From assembly GCA_024663395.1 (NCBI GenBank), contig JANFAH010000064.1, positions 186,001-250,000 of the forward strand: DNA of 64,000 nucleotides, written 5' to 3'. This document shows, one piece after another, positions 11,813-22,531 of the stretch. The stretch comes from Pisolithus tinctorius. Lineage: Eukaryota; Basidiomycota; Agaricomycetes; Boletales; Pisolithaceae. The position numbers were made by a program, and so were the translations under genes. Below the pieces are notes generated by a model. It did no database searches, was not told the origin of the DNA, and worked only from the letters and a program-made list of their open reading frames with translations. How positions within the stretch are numbered: position 1 is the first letter of the stretch; each line of letters starts with the position of its first letter.

Positions 11813-12527
11813 TATAGGGCTAATTTTCGTGTTGAATTAGAGATTACCGTTCGGTGAGGTGGAGTCGATTAACGGATGGCGAGCCCGTCTTTTGCGTGCG
11901 GTAGACCAGAAATAAGGGGATACCCAGGGTAAGACTACCAGACCTTGTGTTTTTTTTTTTCTTTAAAAAAAGAAGCTTGAGACCGAGTCGGCTGTTTCGT
12001 TGTGCGATGGTTGACCGAACCGAAGTAAATTAGCTTGCGTTTGGGCGAGGCAAAAGAAAGAGAAGAAAAGCGAGAATAAGCAAAGAATATGTGATGGACG
12101 TGGTCCACCCGAACACTGGTACTTTTGAGATGACCTGGTGTACCTGAACCAGCAAAAATACGGAGGGGCTTAGTAGTAAAGGTGTTATGAGACTTGTGTG
12201 GTGGACAGTCTCAGACTCCACGAAGAGACTCTCAAATTCACACTCCGACAAATAGCACAAAATTAATTCTCGGTGAGCGGGGCGTACACGCGTCAAGAAA
12301 AATATGCTTGGTAGCAAGTAGGTCTCAAGGCAAGCGGAAAAAAAAGGAGCGAAACGGCAAAGCGTATGCAAAGCGCAGCACAAGAGAACCATGGATGTAA
12401 TATCATACTTAGTGGTGGTATACGAAGAGTTCGAAAGCAAATAATCTAGCCCCATCGTCGATTAAGAAAAACGAAGTGTGTCCGTGTGTAAATGGCAGAG
12501 CGTGGAACTGTATGAAAAGCGGCGCAG
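11813..12527. other. Intergenic between two minus-strand genes
   Basis: This 715-bp stretch holds the PUF promoter side (poly-T tract at 11950) and the 3' flank of the GDS1-like gene. The reading frames here (for example minus 12030-12455) lack family signal and coding character. Confidence 0.5.
11950..11971. promoter_or_regulatory. Poly(dT)/poly(dA) tract upstream of the PUF gene
   Basis: Eleven T followed by cttt and seven A lie about 140 bp upstream of the PUF start codon at 11812. The position and composition fit a nucleosome-excluding promoter element; no TATA-like element is obvious nearby. Confidence 0.35.
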
Positions 12528-15500
12528 TCAAGAATGCCGGGGACCCCTTGTCCTTGGAGGTGTAGCGCATGAGCGTGCAGCAGCGGCATCCGCGACCCGC
12601 CTCGACCGGCGCAAGGGTTTCTCCTCCTTACCGCAACTCTCGGCTGAGCTCTCAGCGCCAACCACTTCAATCTCCTTCTCATCTTCCCAATCAGGACAGA
12701 CACATAGTGTATGGAACATCTCTTGTTCGGACTGACTAAGTGGGCTCTCCCTCACATGGGAACCATCTTCGGCAGGGGCGCCGGGGCGTAAAGCAGCAAA
12801 CGCCATGTCAAAGGAGGGCGGAATCATCACTAAGGGTTCTTCGAGAACCACATCGAGGGGTGCTTCCCATATAACCTCTTTGTCAGTTCGTGATTGTTCA
12901 GGATCAACCATGAGTGTCGAAGATGTGGGCGTAGACGACTTGAAATGAGGTCCAAACTGATAAAGCATTCGTCCAGGTGTACTCTTCTTGTGAAAGTCTT
13001 GCAACGCGCTAGGAAACCGCATGACGAGTTCGTCGGACAGGAAGGTATCCTTCACGACCTCTGGAAGTCTCTGCGCATACGTCCGAGCAATGCCAAGTGG
13101 TACCCAGAGCCCACTAACTGAAGATAACCTATGAAAAACACTGATGGACCCCAGGGGGAGGGGAGACGGAACGGGCAAAGAGAGATAAGACAGAATCACA
13201 GAAAGATTCACGAAATCGGTGTCAATGCGTCTCAGCAGCGCTGTCGAACCGAGAACAGTTTGATAAACAGATATACCTACTCAAGATTACGTCAGTCAAA
13301 TCCATGCTGTCTCGGCTTCAAAATACGCTCACCTTCAACCTGCGTTGCAACGATGCTGGGTATGCAAGGTTGACAGGTGTGCACTACTACAGCATCAGAC
13401 ACCACGCCGCGAGACGAAGGTGCCGCGGGCCGGGCATCAGTTGTGGCAGTATCCTGTGGAGCCGCTTCCGTCCGTGCGAGTACTTGACACTCCCGTTCCG
13501 GAGAGGTGCTGGCTGCTCGTCTAGGAAGAGATTTCGCGTGTGGCCGCGCTGAGTGAGGACATCTGCCATTCAGGCCTTTTGCAGAATCCGTCCATCCCTC
13601 ATCAAACTCTTTCGGATGGACACTGTCAGGTCCGAGTAACTCCGTGTCCTGCCAAGTTAGAGCGCCGTCTGCACATGAAACGTGAGTTGGCGAGCAAGGA
13701 GTAAAAACCGAAGAGTATGGGGGAGATAAAGGTGGCGACAGTGGCATTGGCCACCGGAACGAGGAATCTGTGCTAACATCGGAAGCTGGTGACACCGACG
13801 AGTGGAAAGACGATGATGACGGAGTGAATGAGGAGCACGGTGATACTGGAAAACCAGGTCCGGGAGAGTAAGACGCGCCGGGCAACGAAAGCAGAGCAGA
13901 CAGATTACGTGGTTCTCCCACCTCAATTTTGATCTCAGTATTGCACATGTCTTCGTGAGCATGTGCAGCGCCAGACCAACTATTTTCAAACTCCCACTCC
14001 CAAAACTCAAACTCATCAGTCTTCATGTCGTCCGGCGGCAATTTGACTGTCGCAGATGAGACCGTAGATGGGTTAGGTGGGGTGCAGTCGACATCCTCCC
14101 ACAAGTCCAGCATGTCACGCACATCCTGAGGCTCCTGTTTGACTTCCCTAGCGTGCTCAGAGTCAGCCTCATCGATGGATCCAAGCGGGATTATTGGGGA
14201 TGCAATAGATATGGACGAAGAATCCCAGTCGAATTCGGTTTCGGCATCGAAGTTTAAGTCGAGTTCGCCGCGGTCGGAGTCCGGGGGTGGTGAGGCGCTG
14301 TAGGGGACTGACGGCGACCGCCTGGCATTGGCACCAGGAAAACGTGTACATGAGGTGTCGTCGTACGTTGGTGCGTAACTGGGAACGGTGGTCGATCGAC
14401 GGGGGTACGGCGGAAGACTCCACGGAACGTCGGGCGAGGACAATTGCATGTTGACATCTTCGTCGGACTCCTCCAAAGACGAGGATTCTGAAGACAAATC
14501 GATTACCTCCCTTGGTGGTGAACTGGTGGGGACGGGAGACGACGGTCGGAGACGGAGGGTAACCTTGACTTTGGGCGGTCGTCCCTCATCCTCGATGTCG
14601 CTGTCACTGGAATCGGCGACATATACGGAGACATTCGAACTTGGGCGACTTCGTTCCTTACTTGACTGTTGGTTGAAATCCTGTGAAGCCTGACGGCAGC
14701 CCCTCCGTAATCTTTTTCTCTTCTCCCCGCAGTGCGCCTGGTCCCATTTCGGCTTGTTTGGCGATCCGACTGCGTCTTCGGTCATGATGGACTGTCCTTT
14801 TCCCTCTTTTCCATATTCGCACAGGCGTATCCCAGCACGTGCGAACGGGCAGGACACGCCCGCAGCCTTAGAAAGATACCAAACCATTGTTCCCCGCCTG
14901 AAGTTGGTAAGCCTTCCGTCTTGCATACCGTCCACGGGCTGTGTAGGCTTCCTCTCCACACCTTCTTTGGAAATCGACTTGTTTACACTAGTCGCACCAC
15001 CTACTCGGCTGTAGAGTGCAGGAACAAGTTTGTCATCTGCGGGAGTGCCCGAAAGGACATGTCGCAACAGCAGGGGGTGGTCCTGTTTCGCTTCACATCG
15101 CGAGAGGTGATTCCGGATATAAGTTGTGATGGCTTGGGAAGCAGCAGAAACGCTATGATCGAGGTGGGGACAACCGGTTAGCGGGACGAAGCATAACAAA
15201 AGAAACGAGGCAAAATGAAACGTTCGGTGATGCGGGGAATGACGGGGTGTTTAAACGTACTTTTGACACATTAACCCAAACTTTAATGCCATTTCAGCCA
15301 GGTCTTTGATGGTCATTGCCCGGTTGTCCTGCGAATGCCAAACGGTCGGATGGATCATAAAAGGGCCACGAGTAAGCTCAACAAGCGCTAGAAAGAGTGA
15401 AATGGACGCACCACCGAGAGAAAGGAACGGCCAATTGCTTGAAAAACTTTGCTTGAGGCATCCTCTGGGTGAAGCACGATGTTAGGCAAAGGGAAAGTAG

Positions 15501-15711
15501 GGAGAGGATCTTCCTGCTGCTTCTGCGCTGGAGGGGTAGGCACGGGTCTAAGCTTGCGTGGAGTTGGGTGTGGTGGAGACGACTGGCGAAGGCGTGTGCT
15601 CGGTCTTAGAACCGAGTTCCTGCGTATCCTCGTGCCATAGGGATGAGGCTTTGTGGAAGAGAGATGAGATGGGAGAGGCCATGGGGAGGGATGGGGTATG
15701 TGGGGGTGCAT
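12528..15711 (-). CDS. GDS1-type winged-helix protein with C-terminal APSES/KilA-N-like domain
   Basis: A nuclear regulator is likely. It starts at 15711 (MHPHIPHPSPWPLP), followed by a PYGTRIRRNSVLRPSTRLRQ basic segment. The winged-helix core spans three exons: SSKVFQAIGRSFLSV (about 15425), NRAMTIKDLAEMALKFGL (about 15270-15325), and SAASQAITTYIRNHLSRCE (about 15150), followed by HPLLLRHVLSG and FRRGTMVWYLSKAAGVSCPF. A long acidic Ser/Pro-rich middle follows (about 14700-13400). After an intron ending near 13275 comes GSTALLRRIDTDFVNLSVIL, then SGLWVPLGIARTYAQ, as in APSES/KilA-N DNA-binding domains. The C-terminus is basic (RRSRRVADAAAARS). The winged-helix call is from remembered GDS1-like fungal proteins; the APSES-like part is seen in the residues, but DNA binding is inferred. 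Confidence 0.75.
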
Positions 15712-16783
15712 TGATGGTGAATTATCTGGACATTAGAGAGTAGACCAGTGTCGGCCAGCGAGGTGGGAAGCAGCAAGGGAGCGCGGTGATTGTGAACGAC
15801 CCTTTGTCGCATATGACTCCGTGCTGTCATCAAAAAAATTCAAAATCTCGTTGCTGTGTTACATCACGTAATCCGATCACCCCTTATCGCTTCCGCTGCG
15901 GGGTTTCTTATCGACGTGTCTACCATCGAACTCGTTCCTAGGACGGCGCAGCGACCACCGTGCTTTCAGGCGTGACTCGCCTCATGTCAACCTGGCATCA
16001 AGTCACGGCGTCTACAAGTAACTGGAAGTTCCGTACCAGCGCTTCACCAAAGGCGCCGGGCGCGTGACGTTTTCCACAAAATATTCTCACCGCCGTACCG
16101 CAGTCCAGTGGAGACGAGTATTCCATATTTAGCCGAAATCACAGTCGCCGTGTCCTTCCTGGATCTTTATTAGGCCTGACCTGACCGACTGCCCTCGACA
16201 GGGTGTTCGTACCGGTGGTCATCATTCCACTTCAAGTCGTGCAAGCAGCCGGCTGGTCTAACCATTATCATCGGTTCCACGAGGTGACGGTCCATGCTAT
16301 CCGGACCACTTATCTATGGCCCCCTTATTGTCTGCTCTTCCCCTCCAATTGTGCCCATTTTAGGCAACTTCTATTGTAGAGGTAGTTCCGGAGACGGTCC
16401 TTGGGTTCTCAGAATCATCCTGTTTAGGAATAAACTCTGAATACTCTCCCGGCAGATCCGGGAGTGTCATTCAAGTACAAACTAACCCCCCTTGTGACGT
16501 CGTCCCGATCAATCTACATAGCGTGAACAGAATTCAAAACAACGTAGATTAATCGACCTAAAACATGTGAGGCTATTAATACAAGTGTCAATGCAAGGTG
16601 GGACAGCACCCCTAAACGAGAGATACGTGTACATCAATCCTACAAGGGAACAGTACTGGTGAAATGAACTTTGGACCTGAAAATTGTAGAATGCATCCAC
16701 CTATTTCGCACCTGCTCTTTTCCTGCTCTTCGAGGGAGATACAGTTCGTGTTTTCCCTCGCACTGTGGATCGCGAAGCCCTCG
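15712..16783. other. Gene-free interval upstream of the GDS1-like gene
   Basis: About 1.07 kb lie between the start of the GDS1-like gene and the 3' end of histone H1. No coding exons, structural RNA or repeat were recognised. It should contain the GDS1-like promoter and 5' UTR; large regulators of this kind often have long upstream regions. Confidence 0.5.
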
Positions 16784-17609
16784 TTATACCCTTCCAAAAA
16801 ACCGCATTTTAGCAGACTGAAATTGCGGAGGAAAATGAATGGTTACCTTCTTTGCTGCGGCACGCCTTGTTGACGGCTTCTTGACCACTTTTCGACCGGC
16901 TGTACTGGTGGATGTCGTCCTTCCTCTCTTCGTCCTGGACGTATACTTTTTCGTCGTGGTGGCCGTCCTCTTCGCAAGTGGAGTAGCCGTAACCTTGGCA
17001 GAGGGGGCCCGCTTGGAAGCTGGTTTCGCATTCTGAAATTTATATCACCCCTTTCAGTGGAAGAAAAGAGGACGAGGGGGGGCCCTCTTACCTCTTTCGA
17101 TGTCCCTTTCATTCTTTCAGGTGCTAATTTCACTTTTCCAGATGGACCTGTCCAAAGCACGGTTGGATTTATGTCGAATGAGAACGGGGAAGGAAGCTAG
17201 AACAGAGAGGGGGCCGGACCTTTCGGGAGGACGAAGTTACCCTTTTCTGTCCCCGCAGTAATAGCACGGTTGAGTTGGCTCGTCGTTGTGGCGCTCATAG
17301 CCAGCTGATAATTAAACTCGACGAACTGGAGGACAGTAGGTCAGCTGAAGATCCGTCGTACCGAGAATTCGGACGGACCTTTTTAAGAGCAGGTCGAGAT
17401 ACACCGTTCTGCGTCCCGTCCGGAGTCGCGACGACGCATTCCTAAAGTCAGGCCGTAGCGGTTGATTAGGAACTGATTAAACGAGAGATACTTACCGTAA
17501 TCATCTCTGTCCACGAAGGATGCGTGGGTTGAGGGGGCCTTCCAGTCGTCCTCCTAGTCGATCTGGCCCTAGGCGATGTCTTGGTAGCTGGCTTTCTCGC
17601 ACGGACCAT
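16784..17609 (-). CDS. Histone H1 (linker histone)
   Basis: This linker histone compacts chromatin by binding the nucleosome dyad. The start is at 17609 (MVRARKPATKTSPRARST). The globular winged-helix domain is split over several short exons: HPSWTEMI, then ECVVATPDGTQNGVSRPALK, then FVEFNYQLAMSATTTSQLNR and GTEKGNFVLPKGPSGKVKLA. A Lys/Ala/Arg-rich tail follows (AKPASKRAPSAKV ... RKVVKKPSTRRAAAKK). The motif order matches H1. Reading on past AAAKK ends at a stop at 16784, but an additional intron near 16845 is possible, so the last few residues are uncertain. Single-copy intron-containing H1 genes are normal in basidiomycetes. Confidence 0.88.
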
Positions 17610-18222
17610 ATCTCTGCCTGCAATACAAAAAGCGAGCTGATCAAAGAAGGGAGTCGAGCGAAACAGAGTCAGGGGTAAAGATTGCCTCATACATGATGTT
17701 GTCATGTGACCTGGGCAAGCGCACGGACACCCCATGCGCAAAGACAGGCACAGACCACTGTAGGCCCGTCTACGGTGGAACTGAGGAGCCAGTGAAAGAT
17801 ACTGCGGAGGGTGTATCTAGTGGGCGGGCACTGCACTAATGACATCACTACTGGCCTTATACCTTGATATTCCTTGATATTCCTTTGACCATGCTTGGGC
17901 TCACCATTGTAATGGCTTTATATAAGATTGCAAAGCTATATCCATGTATACTGCTGGACTTGATGGAGGAGTGCAAGTTTAACAGTAGCGGGTTCTATTG
18001 AGTCCACATAGATAAGACTTTCCTACAGCGACTCTAGGTGCCAGCACAGAGTTGATGCTCGTCGGGTGCATTGGAGACCATCATTACATACATCCGGGAC
18101 AAACCGTCGGTTTGATACAAGTTTGATGTGTCATGTTGGCGCCCACGGAACCGCCTTGCTTTCCGACGACTTGAAAACACCAGTACCACAACGAGGCATA
18201 ATAACTCGGGGCGTCGACCGAA
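17610..18222. other. Divergent intergenic region between H1 and the AMP-binding gene
   Basis: About 610 bp separate the start codons of H1 (minus) and the AMP-binding gene (plus). A TATA-like stretch (gctttatataag, about 17913-17924) lies some 300 bp upstream of the plus-strand start. No exons were recognised. Confidence 0.4.
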
Positions 18223-20211
18223 ATGCCGCTCTCAGATTATGTAGTGACAGACGACCTCACCATCGTCCTGGGTGTCATCGGGATTTCAGTCTATCTGCTG
18301 CAAAATTTCTATAAGCCGCAACCACTGGTGCACCCCATCCTCTTGGGGCGCCAAAGTGACGTGGGTCGTGTAAGACATCCTGGAGAGACTCCCGTGTACC
18401 GGAACTATTCGACAGGACTCATGGGGAGGGTATGTCCGGCCCTCGTCTTTGATTTTTTTCGTGACTGACTAGCGATGCACACGGCGTGCGGGCGCTTTGT
18501 TGTTGGCCCTTAGTTTCCTATCAGGCCTGACAAGGACGTCAATGTCGTGAATGACATGGTGCGCCCTCAGTTTGAGGCCCGTCGGACGCTTTGGTCCACC
18601 AAGGTAAGTCGTACATGTCAATGTCGTAGTCATCGCTTGCGACTTACTATATCTCTCCCCAGATCACGAATGCTCAGCTGAATGAACGAGTAAATGCCTT
18701 TGGTATTGGTATTTCTCGCATTCTTCAGGAAGACTCCAATGTCCTGCTTCTCCTGAACGACGGTATCGGTACGCTTTTCTGTAAATCATCTACCAATAAA
18801 TGGATGTTCATCCATTCCTCCTTCGTCCTTATCCAGAGTTCCTCATTGCTGACCTCGCACTCGCTAAGCACTCAATCGCTTCAATGACACTGTGTTCATT
18901 AAAACTTTTGTCTCGCGTTCTGGAGGCGCACCCACCCACTGCTATTATCGTCGACGCCGACTTTGTCCCTCTTCTTCTTGAGGTGATCTACGACGCGCGG
19001 GAATATGATCACAAAATCATAGTCGTTGGGAAATACGAAAGGCAAAATCTTTCAAAGGCTCCAAGACAAATGGAGGTCGTCCCATGGGCTCAGATAGAAG
19101 CCGATGGTGCCAACACATCGGAACCTGTCCCGGCAACTACCCAACGCGAGTCGGTCATCCTCTGTTCAAAATATCGTACTGACGGTTCTATTAGGTCCTG
19201 ATGACCCATATACACTCGTTTTCTTTGACACACCCTCTGGACAGATGCAAGCTGTGCGATTCACACACGAAAACATGACATCTGGTGTTGCAGCCATTCG
19301 GTCATTGTTCCCACCTTCGATGGCACTGTCTAGTGTCGACACCATCGTGTCAAACCACTCGTTGAGCACTCCATATGGACGTGCTATTGCTTACACTGCC
19401 TTGTATGAGAACACGAGCTTTGCGACAATCGACTCAACCAGAATGTTCGATATTGCTCGAGTTGGCGATAACAAGTCGCCGACGAACGACGCACATTTGC
19501 ATGATCTTGCCGACGTGCTTTCTGCAAGGCGGCACCCGATTCCCCACCCGACGGTACTCTTTATCGGGCCCGGTCACCTCGAGGATTTAACATCTTCAAT
19601 TCTGAAGCACGCAAGAGAATCGTGGTTGTATTCCTTCGCGTGGAGACACAAGTTAGCAGCATTCGCAGAAGGATTCCTCAGTAAAGATAGTCTGTGGGAT
19701 CGCACAGTTTTTGACAGTGCGCGGGAACGTGTCTTGGGTGGTATGGCAAATGCATTAAAGGCTGTTATTATTAGCGGAGGTGCGTACACGTATGCTAGGT
19801 GCGAACTCTTAGCAACCATTCTTTATGTAACCAGGGCCAATTTCGAGCGAAGTTCTCACCCCCGCACGCATTGCATTGTCGCTTCCAATAATCAACGTAC
19901 ACGTAAGCCCCTGGGTAAGTGGTCCTGTGTTCGCTACACAGGCGCTCGATGCACAGGTACTTCCCCCGGGAGACGAGCCAGCTCATGTTGGCGGGCCAAG
20001 CGTGAATGTGGAAGCGAAGTTAAGGGGCGTGAAAGACACATACTTGGAGAGGGAGAATGAAGATCCGGTCGGGGAGATAGTTGTGCGTGGACCCAGTGTT
20101 GGTGTGAGAGTAGGGGAAGAGCCCGGGAACATGGCGTGGCAGGAAACAGGTGGGGTCGGCCGCGCGATGACGAATGGGGCGTTCAAAGTGATTGGAGTCT
20201 GCACTGCATGA
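18223..20211 (+). CDS. AMP-binding (acyl-CoA synthetase-like) protein with degenerate P-loop
   Basis: A member of the adenylate-forming/long-chain acyl-CoA synthetase superfamily by overall layout. It starts MPLSDYVVTDD, followed by a hydrophobic N-terminal segment (about residues 12-28) and YRNYSTGLMGR, as in membrane-associated fungal fatty-acyl ligases. Then come KITNAQLNERVNAFGIGISR, LLLLNDGI and EFLIADLALAKHSIASM. The C-terminal part includes AHVGGPSVNVEAKLRGV and DPVGEIVVRGPSVGV and ends GVCTA at 20211. The key ATP-binding loop, normally T-S-G-T/S-T-G-x-P-K-G, is represented at about 19210-19245 by FFDTPSGQMQAVRFTHEN, lacking the second TG and the Lys. The usual Y-G-x-T-E motif was not found. 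Adenylation activity is therefore doubtful; a non-catalytic or altered role is inferred. At least six introns interrupt it. Confidence 0.75.
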
Positions 20212-20499
20212 GGATTGTACATGGGCCCATAAAGAAATGATTGGTGAACGAAGTATGCTTATCATATTGCATGTAAAAAGATCAGTGTAACCGCGAATTA
20301 GTAAATTTAAACCGATGGAGACACTCCAACGTTGGGATACATGACGTCAGTAATGGCGGGCGATCGACCGACGTCATGCAGTCACTCACCTCGGAACGGT
20401 GGCCAGGCCCCCCGTCCTGGACCACATAAAGACCCTCGGATCCCTCCCATGTAGTCCCTCAGTTACCCAGATACTCTCATTCACCACATCATACCCACC

Positions 20500-20815
20500 A
20501 TGGTAGGTAGACACATTGTGTAAACCAAGGACGTACACTCACTTTGTTCAGGGATCGATATTCTCAGCCATCGGCTCTGGCATCAACGCTATAATTTCTG
20601 CCATCGCAAATGTCGTTATGACCATTGTCGGAGCTATCACAACTGTTCGTGACGATACGATTTATTGTGGGCACGCGGGCCAACATGCTGATTCTCTCCC
20701 TCCTATACAGGTCATTGTGACGATCTTCGATGTCATTGTTGATATACTTTGCTGCAGATGCTTCGGTTCACGCCGATCAAGCTCACGCTACCGACGACGG
20801 AGAGGTGTTTACTGA
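20500..20815 (+). CDS. 66-aa hydrophobic microprotein with an ATG-only first coding exon
   Basis: Three exons: 20500-20502 (the ATG alone), 20552-20644 and 20711-20815. Together they total 201 nt, exactly 66 aa plus stop. The protein starts MGSIFSAIGSGINAIISA, continues as an almost unbroken hydrophobic, Ile/Val/Ala-rich stretch to about residue 44, then has a Cys cluster (ILCCRC) and a basic Ser/Arg tail. Gly2 with Ser6 fits an N-myristoylation site and the Cys cluster could be palmitoylated, so it is probably a membrane-bound peptide. I recall similar small proteins from other Agaricomycetes but know no function. The model depends on the splice directly after ATG; the intron holds in-frame stops. 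Confidence 0.72.
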
Positions 20816-20947
20816 GCGCGATGCATTCTGGAGAGAGCGCGGCCACACCCTGCCACCTGACAGTAGCGAATATATCTTAATAGTCTTTGTCGAGGAAGGT
20901 GTGGCCGTCTCTGGAGGCTGGTTGCCAACGATAAGGACTTTTCATAG

Positions 20948-20973
20948 AAGAGAGAGAGAGAGGGAGAGAGGGC
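20948..20973. repeat. GA-rich simple repeat
   Basis: An imperfect (GA)n/GGGA tract lies shortly after the microprotein gene, probably in its 3' flank. It is low-complexity sequence with no clear function. Confidence 0.6.
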
Positions 20974-21105
20974 GAGATCCTAATCTATATTACAGCGGGT
21001 TGTAGTAGAGTACCCGCGGTGAGTTTGTAATGGAGGTTGGTATACCGGTAAAGCGGTGATAGGGGTGCACCAGGTTTCTGTCAGAAGGTTGGCGCGGCGA
21101 TAAGC

Positions 21106-21139
21106 TTTGAAATTTGAAATTTGAACTTTCAACTTTCAG
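21106..21139. repeat. Heptamer array (tttgaaa, tttgaaa, tttgaac, tttcaac, tttcag)
   Basis: Five consecutive near-identical 7-mers are seen directly, the last one truncated to six bases. The change of gaa to caa halfway makes the array partly self-complementary, so it could form a weak hairpin. Origin and function are unknown. Confidence 0.6.
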
Positions 21140-21354
21140 TTGACTCGTCCTTTGGCATCAGCATCAACACCTGACGGGCAGCATATATATATACATTACA
21201 GACAGGAGGCGCTGCAGCTTTAGCCTCTTTCGCTTGGTGCAAGACTGCTACATCAATGCATCCTTTCGCCACTAGTATTCCGATCAGAAGCAATGTGTTG
21301 AAGTGGAGCTTATTATAGCTCTCAGGTTATCCCAGGACGCCTCGGAGTACCATA

Positions 21355-21610
21355 CTCGCCGTGGTCGTTTGGTTCTTTCCGTAATCAGAATACGAGGCAG
21401 TGGTGAAGTAATGATGTGTACGTTGACCGAGCCTCGAAACGAAGTAGTGCGGTACGCCAGTTTCATGTGGTTCCTTTACATGGACACACTCAGCAGGAGT
21501 GCTGTACCTGGTGGCTGCAGGTACGGGAATTTTTTCGTGATTGTGATCACCATCATTTGATTCGTATGCACACTAATGTACTTATCGTCAGAACATCGAA
21601 GCTACCACAT
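21355..21610 (+). repeat. Diverged direct repeat, copy A
   Basis: Shared blocks with copy B in the same order include cgtggtc, acgaggcaRtRgtgaagtaat, gtacgttgaYYgagcc, gtttcatgtgg and gaacatcg. Gaps and substitutions between blocks show an old duplication. No coding potential common to both copies was found. Confidence 0.55.
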
Positions 21611-21974
21611 TCCGGTTAGCTTCCGTTATCAATCTGGCATATTTTTCGCGAAGCCAAATTGGCAGTGACTCAATTAGCTTTCCATATAGGTTGCGACAGA
21701 GTTCTGGAAGGCTAACAGTACGTGGATTTGTCTGCGAACCATAAGACCCTCGGCACCATAGCAACATCCATGAAGGCACCACACCCGGAAGGGGCACACC
21801 TGACCACTGCATACCAAGTGGTCGAACAGGGGGTTTTACTTACCAACTCCCGTTAATGCGTTTCGCTCTGGTCTTCGCAGGGCCCAGAGGCTAGCCTCCT
21901 TGCGATCGCTAAATCACTTTGCTGTATAGTTAATCCAGATTAGAGGCACTGAGTGTGTCGCAACCGGCCACCGT

Positions 21975-22215
21975 TCACCGTGGTCACGTAGCCCATTCCC
22001 ACCCGTTCCAGAACACGAGGCAATAGTGAAGTAATATTAGGTACGTTGACTGAGCCGAAATTAACAGGGCCACTGGTTTCATGTGGCATTGCATACCCTG
22101 GCTCCGTGATACTTGACAAAAGTGCTCTACTTAGTAGCAGCAGCATGGAATCACATCATGATTCTGGCGGCCTGGGACTGTCCATCGCCGATCGGAACGT
22201 CCCGCCAACCGTCGG
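21975..22215 (+). repeat. Diverged direct repeat, copy B
   Basis: Second copy of the repeat that begins near 21355, about 620 bp further on and in the same orientation. It ends about 320 bp before the tyrosinase start codon, so it lies in or next to that promoter. Confidence 0.55.
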
Positions 22216-22244
22216 AACATCGGGATCGTTAGATCGTGAGCGCG

Positions 22245-22252
22245 TATATATT
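22245..22252 (+). promoter_or_regulatory. Possible TATA element of the tyrosinase gene
   Basis: A tatatatt-type box is followed by a pyrimidine-rich stretch (about 22264-22320), a combination common at strongly regulated fungal promoters. It is about 280 bp upstream of the ATG, so a long leader or a 5' UTR intron would be needed. Inference from composition only. Confidence 0.3.
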
Positions 22253-22531
22253 GGGTCTAGTATTTGCCTCCTGCCCTCCCCTACCGCTCCATATCAGTTG
22301 TTCATTTTTTCTTCCTCTGATCATTACTAATCACCTTGCACCCCTGATCAGTTCAATCGAAGCTGGATATTGAAGGGAAGGACGTTCCCGATGCCCTGGA
22401 ATCCTGGAGTTCGACAATACGGGGTCCTTCTCAAGGATTATTTTGACTCACTCTGGTCGTCCCCGAAAGAGATAAATACCGGTCATTCCTTGGGCACCCC
22501 CTCATCCTTCACCTCCAGTGACACTATAGCT

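Larger units (their letters stand above)
20816..22531. other. Long intergenic region upstream of tyrosinase
   Basis: About 1.7 kb without recognised exons. It holds a purine-rich simple repeat (20948-20973), a heptamer array (21106-21139), an (AT)n tract near 21183-21193, and a diverged repeat pair (21355-21610 and 21975-22215). A frame open from 22370 is continuous with the tyrosinase start at 22532 but carries no tyrosinase-like residues before it. Confidence 0.5.

Noticed and set aside
12030..12455. 141-aa minus-strand ORF with hydrophobic stretches
   Set aside because: T-rich intergenic sequence between two genes; no conserved residues, start context or splice structure.
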